Source: Puffinus mauretanicus (Eukaryota; Chordata; Aves; Procellariiformes; Procellariidae). From it: 64,000 nucleotides of DNA. Position numbers and translations under genes: made by a program. Below the pieces are notes generated by a model. It saw only the letters and a program-made list of their open reading frames with translations. It was not told where the DNA came from and did no database searches. This document shows positions 23,033 to 36,135 of the stretch, in pieces (the first letter of the stretch is position 1; every line of letters starts with the position of its first letter). The stretch is taken from positions 1,400,001 to 1,464,000 of the forward strand of contig JAJKFH010003229.1 of assembly GCA_023333565.1 (NCBI GenBank). Reading direction: 5' to 3'.

Positions 23033-26000
23033 GTTCTAGGCATCAGTGTCCCAAGAAGGTATCATCTACCAAAAACCAAAGAGGAATGGTTGGGCATGAG
23101 GTAGCCCACATCTGGTGTGGCACACAGGCCAAAACACAGTGAAGACACCGTTCATACTTTCTCCTGTGGGCCTGCAGCTGACAACAACAGGCGTTTTGCA
23201 CAATGAGCAACCTCAGAGACACCCTGCAAAGCCATATCACTGGAAGAGGGGAGGGGGACAAAAGGAAAGAGGTGGCACCTCAAAGCACTCAGGAGGCTCA
23301 GAAAGGCATCCTCCCACTTCTCCAAGGCCCTTAACTAAACTATCTGGCCTCAGCAGAGCACATGCTGGTTTAGAGCACATTTTTCTTAAGAGCTTTACTC
23401 CTGATAATGTACAAAAACCTGCTGCAAATTGATTCTGTTGTAACAGACCAGATAACAGTAATTGTACACAGTCAATTGGTCATACATAATAAAAATGGCA
23501 TTAGAGTTTAACTTGAAATTACACCTTCAATTTTTACTAGAATTTAAAAGTTACTCTTGAAACACCTTGACATAGGAGACATTTTGTAAATCATGAGGGC
23601 AGTTACATAACTGAAAATTGAAATAAAACTTTACAGTTGCCTATCATTTTAGAGAGTTTAACAAAAAGGAAAGGTATATAAGACTTCAGTATTACGTCTT
23701 TATGATATGCCAAATTAACTTGGGGGATCATTATTAGTTAATAAAGAAGAACAAATGAAGTACTAAAAAGGTTCTGGGTAGGCTACAGAAAAAACGTTAG
23801 ATTAAGATTCAATCAAGTTTTAATCTAAAAACCTTGTTTCCCACACTAACTGAGAACAGTGACATATCAAAATATTTATGATTTACAGAACAGAGCAAAA
23901 GGGCATGTGGAGGGGAAGTTTACACTGTTACTAGACTGAAATTTGACTTTTTTTTTCCCCAAAATCTTAAACAGGAAAAGAAACATGAAAGATGTATCAC
24001 TTCAGTGCTCCACAACAACAATACAACGACTGTGATTTACACATGCTATGTTTTCTATTTTCAAAGTCAACCCAGTATTTAAAAGTATAAAACCCAAGAA
24101 AACTAGCAAAAACCACTCTAGGTAGCCAATGTTTCATGGGCCATTGATAAGCATGGGAGCTTGCATTTCCAAAATATTGTGAATACTGTGAACGTTTTAG
24201 ATTGGCTTAGGCCAATCCAGGTCAGTGTTTCTCTCAAAAAAGGGTGGCTCCATGGTCTCCTCTTCCTCAGCTGCACCCTCCAACCTGGTCTCCTGCCAGC
24301 ATTACCGTATCTGAGACCATGCCATCAGCGAGATCAGAGACCTGGGTTTTGAGACACCCCTTCTGAAAGGCAATTTTGGAATTATTTTAGTCGGCTCAGC
24401 TCACATTTCACCAAAACTGTTTGCCAACTGATCTTTGCTGAACTGACAAACTGCAAGAGGAAGGCTGGAGGACAGGCAGTAGAAAGACAAACCCAGATCC
24501 ATCAACCTCTGAATGCTTCCTCCAACTCTGCTTCAGCAAAGCGTTCACAGATGGCTGTGACTGGCAACTCCCTACAGCAGTGCAGGCACCATCAGATGGA
24601 AACTCCAGCCCAACTTCGCAGACTAAAGAAAAATTACATAATTCAATTCAAGCTTAGCCAGCTTACGAAACAAATATAACAAAAATTGCCTGGTACACAT
24701 GGAGCTGAATTTGAGGTCGATTACAGAACTTATACGGGATTTCACTGCAAGAAGGAAATATTCCTGAAGGTTGTTCTCCGAAAAGAAAACTACACACACA
24801 CAAAAAAAAGTCCAAGGTACACAAAGGGAAGGAGCTTGCCTATCACATATTTAGTATAGACTGAATAAACAAATCCCAGAAAACAGGTAAAAGGAAACAG
24901 CTCCAGATGTAGACTCATGTGCATGCTGTTCATAATTTCTCATTTGTACTATAAGGCGAAATATGGGCTTTTCAGTCACAGGGCAGGGCAGGATGCTCCT
25001 GTGTTAAGTATCATAAAAACGGTAAGATAGTCCTTTTCCCAAAGTGTTTGTAATCTCTGTTGGGTGGACTGGTTCCAAACAGCTGTAGTCACAGGGACCT
25101 GATTGTAAATAATCAATAGTCTTGTAACAGATTAAGAACAGTCATGAGGGGAAGAGAATGGCTTGACAAAATAACAGATATACAGAAATTGCATCCTCGG
25201 TTAAACTACAATAAAAAGGTATCATATATAACACATCATATATAAGACCAGCTCAATGAAAAACAGCTAAGGGAAAAACTAAAATAAAAACCAGTCTCCT
25301 TCAAAGCATGGAGGATCAGAGTTCCTTAGAAGCAGACACTGCTTATGCATTCACCCGAGTACCTTCTGGGAAAAGAAGTAAAAGCCGTTATTACTACAGA
25401 GCCAGACTTTTGTGTTACCAAAATTAACTTTGATATCAAGTTGTTATGATTCAATTTTCTGTTGACCTAGTTGCAATGATCTAATAGGAAAAAATAGGGT
25501 AATTTAAATATTTTACACATCAAGAATTTACTGACAAAGCCACCGGGAGTTAAAGATCAAACATATTAATGCAGAAAGTAAAGAATTTCCAATAATCATG
25601 ATCCTCATTTATTATCCCTAGCACAGGTTTTTGCTATCTTTCAGCATTTCAAACTGAACAATTAGGAAGCATTTTTAATGGCCAGGTTAAGTACATCAGC
25701 TTGAATACAGAACTAAGATACAACTCTTACCTATCAACTCTGCATTCTTTTAGGTACACACAAAAAATTCCTGGGTGGAAAACAACCACAAAAATTCAGC
25801 AGGTTAAGAAGAAATGTTACGAGTATAATTTTTTTTTTTTTGGAAGCATACTCATATGGTCTACTAAAACTGAAGCACTTCGTATTTGCTTCAGGTTCAC
25901 ATATTTAACCGGAACAAATTCCCCTTTAAGTACCCTTAGTGATCATTAGGAAAAGTTTCCATGTGATTCTGAACATACTAAAAAACCCTACTATTATTTC

Positions 26001-29000
26001 TCAACCTGGAGATCAGTAAGAATGTTCAAAGTGTCTGAATAAAGTTTAAACCCACAGCGAAAGCAAAATGCAGAACTGCTCATACATTCACTAATACAGA
26101 CGAAACCACTCATGAGGAAAGACTATACTGTAATCAGTAAATCAGCAGCAATTCTTCAAGCTAATGAAGTATTAAAGCTATTAGCTTTTTTTTGTTAACA
26201 AGCAGGCTGTGGGTATTATTAAATATTATGCTGGTATGATCTATGCATAAATAGATCAAGTCTAGGAAGTTTAAAATCAAACTGGCCATGCACAACCACT
26301 CTGCAGAACCAAATTTTTCACTTCCATCACTTTGTAACTCCCCTACACTGGCATCTATCTTCATTTTTAACCCAATGAAGGCACAAGCAAAGAAGAGTAG
26401 GGTATGGCCCCTTTCAAATAAAACCAATGCAAGCCTTCTCATGGAGAATAAATAAATAAATGCAAGCACAGGATTCAAAAAGAAAAAAAAAAAAACAAAA
26501 CACCCAGACAATCCCATCAGACGCTTGCTTTGTTAAGTGAATGCCAGTGCATTCCTACCCCTGGGTACCGTAGTTGTTCTTCCTTCAGCTTCCTGTAATA
26601 ACAAGGATGAGTAAACTACAGAAACTCATGATACCCTCTACGCTAACAGGCCAAACGAGACTGGCAGGCAGGCAGATGATGGTAGGAGGCAAGCAACAGC
26701 TCGCTCCGAAGGGAACAGAGTGCCTCCCCATCCGCAGCCCCCTGGCTTCCCGTGGCCAAGCTGGCTCCTCGGACCATCCGCCCCCATCCTGACCACTTAC
26801 CTTCCCTGCCTGGCCTCCACGTGGCTTTCCGAGCACAAAAATCTCACACACAGTCAAAATGGTTCCTTAAAAAAAAAAAATACTACTGTTCCACTTCGAT
26901 TGGAAGAGGGGTTGGATGGAGGGCTGCTAGTTGTAGTCTACTCGGCTCTCAGTTTTCAGGGCTGTTGACAAACCATGTGTTCGAATTTGAAATGCTTCAA
27001 GAGAAGTAAACTTTTTTTAAAACCCCCCAAAAAAGTCATCAAAAGTAAGAATTGAGAGAATTTGGGACATTTCTATTAAAAAACAAACAAACAAAAACCA
27101 TATCAAATGCAACTGCATGAGAAAGTTCTTGCGTTTCTGTTGCCACTGATCCCATGACAAGCATACTAAAAACAGCTTGCTTTTCCAATTTCAAAGATAA
27201 TCTAGTATGTACATGGAGTCATCAAAACCTGAATCCCTAGATGGTTAATGGATGTTTCGTTCTTATGAATCGCGTATAACCATTCTCAACTTATATCTTC
27301 CATTGCAGAAGTTTTCCACAAGAAAATAAAGCCCCACATTTGAACACAAAACGTCTCCTGTTACACAGTAGTTTTTAGCATCGACCGTGAGTATAAGCTT
27401 TCATGTGAAAGAGGAAGGAACCCAAAGGGAATTTCTGCTTGCATGATAAAGATGCCTGCCCTTGTGGGTAAGGGACTGGAAGTGTTGAAGCATGTTTGAC
27501 CTTCAAATGTCAGCATGTTCATCTTGCAAAGATTTCGGATGTTTACACAAGCATGAAGTGCTGTAACTCTTTCCCTAGGGACACACGCCGAGTGCAGTGA
27601 TCCATCCAGTGCGACGACGGCTGGTGTCATCCCAGCACAGCTCCGCGGACACTGCCCTGCAGCCCTTGAATCCCCGCTTGCCGTTTCATGGGAACACTCC
27701 TGGGTACGAGCCCAGCTGATGCGATGCCGTACCTCTCCTTCGTCCCGAAGCTGTCAGCAACGAGGTCTGATAAATGCTAGACCTAAGCGACTTCCAGCAC
27801 TTCGAGCACAGCCCCGTAATGCTGCCATGCCTCCCCTTGCCAGTTATGGACAATTTATCCTTTGAGGGTAGATAAATGCTGAGGTGCTGCACTGTCACAT
27901 CGCACGTACTAACTTTATCAGTTCTCTTTGCCTGAAGGGCAATGTGCCCTAAATGAGAAATACTTTACTGAAAATTAACCAAGTTCTTTCCTACTCTTAC
28001 TGAAAGTCATTTTGCAAACTTTCCGAAGGTTACAGATGAGCTCTTTGAAACAAACTTTCCCCAAAAGCCAGGCTATCCACTAAGGATGAGAACATAAGGG
28101 CCTATTTATGAACAAACGTCTAAAGTCACTTAATGAAGGACAAAATACCTTTCACAGAAAACCACTTAAGTCATTAAATACAGGGTTCTTTGCCTGCCTG
28201 AATTAAAAAGGCAAATACAGAGATTAATTCATACCAGCACTTTGACAACAAAAACCAAATACATATACTGTTGATTATAGTACATATATATTTTTCTATT
28301 TTGTTGCTGTGGTTAAAAAATTAAGAGCCATTTTACTGTGCTATTTAAAAAACAAACACATTTTTGATGAAAAGTAATTCGGATGTCTTGGTGGAAGTAT
28401 TGTGACATAAAAAATTCCAAATCTAGAAACCACTTTAAATTCAAAGCAATAGAACTTAATTGCAAGGCCACCTCTAAATTACATGGGCACAATAATAGTG
28501 TTGAAAGTAAAGAAAAAAACAACATGGACATAACGTACAAATCAAAGTGTGCAATTACAGCTTTTGTCCAGAGGCTGCTTATACCCTGGAAGCATTGCTA
28601 ATTTATGTTTCATGCAACAAGAGGTGGTTCAGCAGTTCCCAGACCCAAGGGGACTCTAGAAGCAGTAATACATATGCAATGACAAAAACCAAGGCACCAC
28701 CCCCAGCGTTCTCAAAGAATTCACTCATTTGCTTCTGCACAAAGTAACAGTCAAGTGGAATCGCTACCTTGCTTGCTCTTTCCTGCGCACCCAGGACAGC
28801 CCCAGTCAAGAAACGGGTATTTAAACAGCATGGCACAAGCCTATCCTGCTCTCTCAGAAGACTTTGGAAATGCAGTTTCAATAGCATCACTCATAACCAA
28901 TAGGCTCTTTCCCAAAGTTCTGCCCACTACCACGGCTTTTTCTCCTTTGGATTTCAAAACCTGAAACATCATTATTCTGAGTTTCCCTGTTTTGTTCAGT

Positions 29001-29180
29001 TGTAATGTTGGATTTGACGCACAGGAAGAAGAACAACGCCAGCACTTAGAGATGACAATGTTCTTCCATCCTGCCTACAACATAATGGACTTCAAATAAA
29101 GACTAAAGAAATCTTCAGCTCATCCAATGTTATAAGCCACATACGGGATAGAAAAAGCGGAGGGGAAAAAAGGTATCTTT
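22377..29180 (-). other. APP: APP intron 3, segment between LTR copy 2 and the long CR1
   Basis: About 6.8 kb of intron. Notable points are a 27-base A run (23001-23027), T/A homopolymers near 23949 and 25831, and a small CpG-enriched patch at about 27590-27820. No gene is recognised; the 118-residue open frame at 26161-26517 and the facing frames at 26574-27009 show no domain. Confidence 0.75.
23001..23027 (+). repeat. A27 homopolymer
   Basis: Twenty-seven consecutive A. On the APP transcript strand this is U27. No retrocopied gene or SINE body was recognised upstream of it, so it looks like a simple homopolymer rather than a poly(A) tail. Confidence 0.9.
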
Positions 29181-32085
29181 GAATCATAGAACAGTTTGGG
29201 TTGGAATGGACCTTTAAAGGTCATCTAGTTCCAACCCCCTGCAGTGAGCAGGGACATCTTCAACCAGATCCGGTTGCTCAGAGCCCTGTCCAACCTGACC
29301 TTGAATGCTTCCAGGGATGGGGCATCTACCACCTCTCTGGGCAACCTGTTCCAGTGTTTCCCCACCCTCATTGAAAAAAATTTCTTCCTTATATCTAGTC
29401 TGAATCCACCCTCTTTTAGTTTAAAACCATTCCCCCTGGTCCTATTGCAACAGGCCCTGCTAAAAAGTTTATCCCCATCTTTCTTATAGGCCCCCTTTAA
29501 GTACTGAAAGGCTGCAATAAGGTCTCCCCGGAGCCTTCTCTTCTCCAGGCTGAACCACCCCAACTCTCACAGCCTTTCTTCATAGGAGAGGCGTTCCATG
29601 CCCCTGATCATTTTCGTGGCCTTCTTCTGGACCCACTCCAAGAGGTCCATGTCCTTCCTGTGCTGAGGGCTCCGCAGCTGGACACAGTACTCCAGGTGGG
29701 GTCTCACCAGAGCAGAAGGGCAGAATCACCTTCCTCGACCTCCTGGCCACGCTTCTTTTGATGCAGCCCAGGATATGGTTGGCCTTCTGGGCTGCGAGCG
29801 CGCATTGCTGGCTCATGTCCACCTTTCCACCAGTACCCCCAAGTCCTTCTCGGCAGGGCTGCTCGCAATCCCTTCATCCCCCAGCCTGCATTGATACTGG
29901 AGGTTGCCCCAACCCAGGTGCAGGACCTTGCTCTTGGCCTTGTTGAAACTCGTGAGGTTCACACGGGCCCACTTCTTGAGCTTGTCCAGGTCCCTCTGGA
30001 TGGCATCCCATCCCTCAGGCATGTCGACCACACCACTCAGCTTGATGTCATCTGCAAACTTGCTGAGGGTGCACTCGATCCCACTGCCTATGTCATTGAT
30101 GAAGATATTAAACAGTACTGGTCCCAGTACAGACCCCTGAGGGCCACCACTTGTCCCTGATCTCCATGTAGACATTGAGCCGTTGACCACTACCCTCTGG
30201 ATGTGACCATCCAACCAATTCCTCATCCACCAAACAGTCCACCCATCAAATCCATCTCTCTACAATTTAGAGAGGCTAAGTGTCAAAGGCTTTACAGAAG
30301 TCCAGACAGACGACATCTGTAGCTCTTCCCACGACCACCGATGTAGTCATTCCATCATAGAAGGCTGCTAGGTTGGTCAGGCAGGACTTGCCCTTGGTGA
30401 AGCCATGCTGGCTGTCTCGAATCACCTCCCTGTCCTCCATATGCCTTAGCATAGCTTCTAGGAGGATCTGTTCCATGATCTTCCCAGGCACAGAGGCGAG
30501 GCTGACAGGTCAGTAGTTCCCAGGGTCCTCCTTTCTACCCTTCTTAAAAATGGGTGCAATGTTTTGCTTTTCTCAGTCACCAGGGACTTCACCTGACTGC
30601 CATGACTTTTCAAATATCATGGAGAGTGGCTTGGCAACATCAGCCAGTTCCCTCAGGAAGCTGGGATGCATCTCATCAGGTCCCATAAACTTATGTGTGT
30701 TCAGGTTCCTCAGGTGGTTACGAACCTGATCTTCTCTTACAGTGGGAGGGACTTTGCTCCCCCAGTCCCCGTCTTGCGGTCCATCCACCGGCGAGATGTG
30801 GGAAGAGAGGTTGCCAGTGAAGACTGAGGCAAAAAAGTTGTTGAGTACCTCAACTTTTTCCTCGTCCGTTGTTACCAGTTTGCCAGTCTTGCTCGTCACG
30901 GGGGGTAGGCTTTCTTTGACCTTCCTTTTCTGGCTGACATACCTGTAGAAGCCCTTCTTACTATTCTTTGCGTCCCTTGCCAAGTTCCGCTCCAGCTGCA
31001 CCTTGGCCTTCCTGACCCCATCCCTACACAACTGGGCAGCATCCCTATACTCTTCCCAGGATACCTGTCCCTGCTTCCACTGCCTGTGCGTGTCCGTCTT
31101 GCCCTTTAGTTTGACCAGCAGGTCTTGACTCAGCCATGCTGGTCTCTTGCCTTCCTTTCCTGATTTCTTACACCTGGGGATCGAGAGTTCTTGCACTCTA
31201 TGGAAAGCTTCCTTAAAGATCTGCCAGCCCTGTTCTGCTCCCTTGTCCCTGAGGGCAGTTTCCCAGGGGGTCCTATTGACTAACTCCTTGAACAGCTGGA
31301 AGTTTGCTTTCCTAAAATTCAGGATCCTGACTTCATTCTTCGCCTGACCCATATCCCTCAGGACTGCAAACTCCACGAATGCACAATCATGGCAGCCCAG
31401 GCTGCCTCCAATGTTGATGTCACCAATTAGCTCACTTGTGTTGAGGTCCAGTAGAGCTGTAATGCATCCTCTCTGGTAGGGCTGTCTATTACCTAGCTTA
31501 AGAAGTTATCTTCAATGCATTCCACGAGTCCCCTGGATTGCCTACAGCTCACTGTGCTACTCTTTCAGCAGATTTTGGGGTGGTTGAAGTCCCCCAGCAG
31601 GATGAGAGCCTGTGAGCGCAACGCCTTCTGTAGCTGAAGTAAGAAGGCTTCATCAATAGGCTCTCCTTGATCGGGCAGCCTGTAGTAGACACCAACCACA
31701 AGGTTCCCTTTGTTGCCTCAGTCTCCGATTCTTACCCATAAGTTTTCAACCTGCTCGTGGCTATTCTTCAGAGACAGCTCTTCACACTCTATCCGTTTCT
31801 TATGTAGTGGGCAACCCCTCTGTCCCTCCTTCCTTGCCTGTCCCTTCTGAACAGCCTGTAGCCATTGATAGCTGCACTCCCACCATGGGATTCGTCCCAC
31901 CAAGTTTCAGTAATGGCAACTAGGTCGTAGCTTTCTAGCAGCACAGTGGCTTCCAACTCCTCCTGTTAGCTGCCCATACTGCATGCGTTGGTGTAGAGGC
32001 ACTTCAGCTGGGCTGTCGGCTGTGTCACCTTCTTAGAGGAACAGCCCTTAAGGTGTTCTTAAGGGATCTTAAGTCTTAAGGAATT
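29181..32085 (-). mobile_element. Long CR1 retrotransposon, minus strand
   Basis: About 2.9 kb, same direction as APP transcription. The 3' end is at 29181 (gaatcatagaacag on the plus strand, the inverse of the CR1 terminal repeat). It runs upstream through ORF2 to the endonuclease start near 32000, where the translation reads AQLKCLYTNACSMG. A cluster of CTTAAG words at 32046-32090 marks the 5' border. It lacks the CR1 5' UTR and ORF1, as most bird copies do. Frameshifts and stops split ORF2 into at least five pieces. It belongs to a different subfamily from the 34688 element: the 3' end and the terminal protein segments differ. Confidence 0.92.
29225..32030 (-). pseudogene. Broken CR1 ORF2 (endonuclease-reverse transcriptase)
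   Basis: Minus-strand fragments in order: the endonuclease N-terminus near 32030-31880; the region between endonuclease and reverse transcriptase in the frame 31376-30573, which ends [32 protein letters not shown] and [10 protein letters not shown] at 30491-30276; [14 protein letters not shown] with an intact KFADDIKL catalytic motif at 30226-29813; then the C-terminal part split at 29822-29225, containing [12 protein letters not shown] and [18 protein letters not shown]. The FADD box survives, but several frame breaks make it a pseudogene. It is of the non-LTR retrotransposon CR1 family, which copies RNA by target-primed reverse transcription. Confidence 0.88.
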
Positions 32086-33229
32086 AAGGTGGGGTTTTTT
32101 TGTTGGGGTTTTTTGTTTGCTTTAAAAGAAGAATTAAAAGCAGCTATAAGGAAACACGGAATCACAGATCTGCATTTTTGACTGGAAAAGGGAAATTAAA
32201 GACCATTTAAAACATTCATCAGATACCACCGAAGGGGAAACCAATGATCGTTTTTGTTATAGAACTCAATCATCTTAGTTGAGCTAAGCTTTAAGTAGAA
32301 TATCTCACAGCAGTTACGTCATCTGACAAACAGAGCAACAGGATCTTCCTTCAACACAAATGAAGCAACATCAGAAACAACTCTCAGTCTGTGTCTATAA
32401 CAGCCATAATCAAGAACGCTTTAATAAAGCAAATTTTATTGCAATTTGTTGAAAAATAAAATATAAAATAGAAGGTAAGTTGAGTTATACCTTTCTTTAC
32501 ATCCAATGAAGCACTGACAGGTATGCACAAACACCTTACCACTCAGAACACAGAGCATGTTTTTGCTGTGACAGAAGGGTATTTTTTTTTCCTCTTAAGT
32601 GCTGTCTTGCCTTTGTGCTAGAACAAACTGATCTGATTGCTCCCAGGAAGGATCACAAGGTCTCTCTCTATCTGCCTGGCTCAGGTAGCATCAAGTGAGA
32701 TGTGAAATGACATGACAGGAGACGCATGGCAGAGCTGATGAAGAGCTGGGAAGTGGACACAAGTAAGACTGGCGTGGATAGCAGACGCTGACAGGAAGCA
32801 GAAGAGGACGTGCTGAGAGGAGGAGATGGATGCCAAGCTAGGAAGAGGATTACTCAGAAGGAAAGGAGAGGTGAAGAAACATCAGTGCCCGGGGGCAAGG
32901 AGACTTGAGTGGAATGGTGATGGAAAAGACAGGAGTGCCTGGTGAGCCAAAGAGGGGAGCGAGGCTGGAAAACCTGGAGTGAGAGAGAGAGACTTGGTAA
33001 GAAGAGCTGGACAGGAGCAGCAGCTCTCAGAGATACAGAAAAGCAGAAGGGCAGCAGGTTAGAGGGGCCGGGGCTAGGAAGTCTGATGACAAGCACTCTT
33101 TGATACGGGAAAGGAACCCACGTAAGCATGACAATGCCCATCTCAGTCCAAAAAAACCTTTTAGCTCAACTGGTCAACAGCAGGTACCTACAACACAACA
33201 TCAAAAAAGGGTGTAAAGGGTAGAAGATC
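32086..33229 (-). other. APP: APP intron 3, purine-rich spacer
   Basis: Ordinary intron up to about 32690, with a G/T-rich bit at 32090-32120. From about 32700 to 33060 the plus strand is strikingly rich in A and G with few C or T runs, so the APP pre-mRNA has a long pyrimidine-rich stretch there. No coding sequence is recognised. Confidence 0.7.
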
Positions 33230-34600
33230 ATGCAGCAGTATTTCCCCAAGACAATGTTTTACCACCACCTCCACAGACACAAAAATAAGGTCCCTAACAC
33301 CTGATGAGTTATCCTGCAGTGAACTGTCCTGTTGGGCTTTGAATCTTTGTAGGCTCTCAGCATCCACAAGACTCTGTGGCAGAGGGATGAAGCGCTCATA
33401 TACACACTGTGAAACAAAATATACAACTATACAATGACTTCTGCTCGCTTGGAGCCTTAAGCCTGCTAGTCTTATTTGATAACCTGAGGTCTCATCGTGA
33501 AAGATAGGGTGAATGACCATTCCTCATCCCCCCTCTCCAAGCTACTCATGACTTCGCAGAGCACTGTCAGAGCCTCCAGGCATCTTCCTTTCTATGCTGT
33601 AAGGTTCTAATCTACTGTGCCATTTCTCCTATGGGAGCCATGTCATACTTCAAGCACTCACCATCACTCTATAAACTCTTCAATTTCTACTATATACTTC
33701 TTATGAGGAAGACCACAACTGCACACAATGTTCACAAATACACATAAATCCATAACTGACACAGTGGTACAGTTATGTTCTACATCTTTTTCCCCATTGC
33801 TTTCCTAATAATCCCTAACACTGCTTTTTTGACACTAATGAACCTTTTTTTTCACAGAGGTATTAATACCCAAGGTCTCAGTCCTGAGAAGTTAAAGGCT
33901 ACTCACAGTATAACCATATACACTAAGGTAAGATTAATTTATATTGTGTGCTTCTCCCATGTACACTGCCTTTACTACATCAATTTTCGCCTGCCATTTT
34001 ACCTCCAGTCAATCAGTATCAAAGACCCATCTGAAATTCCTCATAGTCTGCCTTTATTAATTCTACCCTGAATAACTTAGTGTCATCATCAAATGGGTCA
34101 CCTCACGACTTACCCTCTCTTTCAAATCACAAATATTTTGGATGTCACAGGCATGAGAGCTGATCCCTTGAGATTCTACTGGTGACCTTTCTCCACCTTG
34201 AAGATGGACCATTAATTCCTGCCTTTTTTTAATCTTTCTTCTTATTTAGCCACATAAGAGTTTTCTCTTCTATTCCATGGTAGATTAATTTCTTTAATAG
34301 CTTCTGGAAATGGACCTTGTTAAATTTCTTTTGAAAAATCAAAGTAGACACACTATCCATTTGCCTACTTACACCTTTAAAAAAAACTTGAAGAGCCTCT
34401 TCCTCAGTATCATACCACTGACAAGTCCAATATTTCTAGGTGTTCAGCACTTCGAAAAAGCAGCCCCACCCGCACCCCCAAACAGGCTTACTGAAATGCA
34501 TTTCCACGATCTTCCCTAGCACCTTTTGGAAATATCCAGTGATGACCATCACTGACTCTTCTTGTGCAGTTAACAACTGCATCAAATCTGTTGGCAACAT
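33230..34600 (-). mobile_element. Ancient CR1 relic, minus strand
   Basis: Heavily diverged but readable against older CR1 consensus sequences as I remember them. On the plus strand, in the order expected of an inverted CR1: the C-terminal motif region (gagggatgaagcgctcat, 33380s), ccctctccaagct (33529-33541), accacaactgcacacaatgt (33711-33730), ctttcctaataatccctaac (33801-33820), and gacttagtgtcatc-like text near 34076. Near 34315 the minus strand reads approximately FQKKFNKVHFQKLLKKL, a worn version of the SKAFDKVPH box. Frames are destroyed. It predates the neighbouring elements by a wide margin. The edges are approximate. Confidence 0.7.
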
Positions 34601-34687
34601 TTAATCCTCCTCTGAGACCAGAAGGTATTTAGTATGAGATCTTACCACTGCTTTCAGTTAGGTGGTAGAAATCTTGGGAAGATGCTC
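34601..34687 (-). other. APP: Short intronic spacer between the ancient and the younger CR1
   Basis: Fewer than 100 bases between the last readable ancient CR1 sequence and the terminal repeat of the younger copy. It may belong to the ancient copy. Confidence 0.5.
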
Positions 34688-36135
34688 CATAGAATCATAA
34701 AGGTTGGAAAAGACCTCTAAGATCATCGAGTCCAACCATCAACCCAACACCACCATGCCCACTACACCACGTCTCTAAGGGCCTCATCTACATGTCTTTT
34801 AAATACTTCCAGGGATGGTGACTCCACCACTTCCCTGGACAGCCTCTTCCAAGGCCTGACCACTCTTTCAGTAAAGACATTTCTCCTAATGGCCAATCTA
34901 AACCTCCCTTGGTGCAACTTGAGGCCATTTCCTCTCGTCCTATTGCTTGTTACTTGGCAGAAGAGACCAACACCCACCTCGCTACAACCTCCTTTCAGGT
35001 AGTTGTAGAGCGCGATGAGGTCTCCCCTCAGCCTCCTCTTCCCCAGACTAAACAACCCCAGTTCCCTCAACCGCTCCTCATAAGACTTGTGCTCCAGGCC
35101 TTTCACCAGCTTTGCTGCCCTTCTCTGGACACGCTCCAGCACCTCAATGTCCTTCTTGTGGTGAGGGGCCCAAAACTGAACACAGTATTCGAGGTGCGGC
35201 CTCACCAGTGCCGAGTACAGGGGCACGATCACTTCCCTACTCCTGCTGGCCACACTATTTCTGATACAGGCCAGGATGCCATTGGCCTTCTTGGCCACCT
35301 GGGCACACTGCCGGCTCATGTTCAGCCGGCTGTCAATCAGCACCCCCAGGTCCTTCTCCTCTGGGCAGCTTTCCAGCCACTCTTCCCCAAGCCTGTAGCG
35401 TTGCCTGGGGTTGTTGTGGCCGAAGTGCAGGACCCGGCACTTGGCCTTGTTGAACCTCATACAGTTGGCCTAGGCCCATCGATCCAGCCTGTCCAGGTCC
35501 CTCTGCAGAGCCTTCCTACCCTCCAGCAGATCAACACTCCCGCCCAGCTTGGTGTCATCTGCAAACTTACTGAGGGAGCACTCGATCCCCTCATCCAGAT
35601 CACTGATAAAGATATTGAACAGGACCGGCCCCAGTACTGAGCCCTGGGGAACACCGCTCGTGACCGGCCGCCAACTGGATTTAACTCCGTTCACCACAAC
35701 TCTCTGGGCTCAGCCGTCCAGCCAGTTTTTTACCCAGCGAAGAGTGCACCTGTCTAAACCGTGAGCCGCCAGCTTCTCTAGGAGAATGCTGTGGGAGACA
35801 GTGTCAAAGGCTTTACTGAAGTCCAGGCAGACCACATCCACAGCCTTTCCCTCATCCATGAGGCGGGTCACCTGGTCATAGAAGGAGATCAGGTTGGTCA
35901 AGCAGGACCTGCCTTCCATGAACCCGTGCTGGCTGGGTCTGATCCCCTGGTTGTCCCGGACGTGGCTCGTGAGCGCCCTCAAAACGAACCGCTCCGTAAT
36001 CTTCCCCGGCACCGAGGTCAGGCTGACCGGCCTGTAGTTCCCCAGATCCTCCTTTCGGCCCTTCTTGTAGATGGGTGTCACATTGGCAAGCCTCCAGGCG
36101 TCCGGGACCTCCCCAGTTAACCAGGACTGCTGGTA

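Noticed and set aside
29225..29563. Separate small protein genes from the split CR1 frames
   Set aside because: They are consecutive fragments of one CR1 ORF2, in order, separated by frameshifts and stops.
34909..35640. 243-codon plus-strand frame (and similar at 36807-37610)
   Set aside because: These are antisense shadows of the minus-strand CR1 ORF2; the coding motifs are on the other strand.
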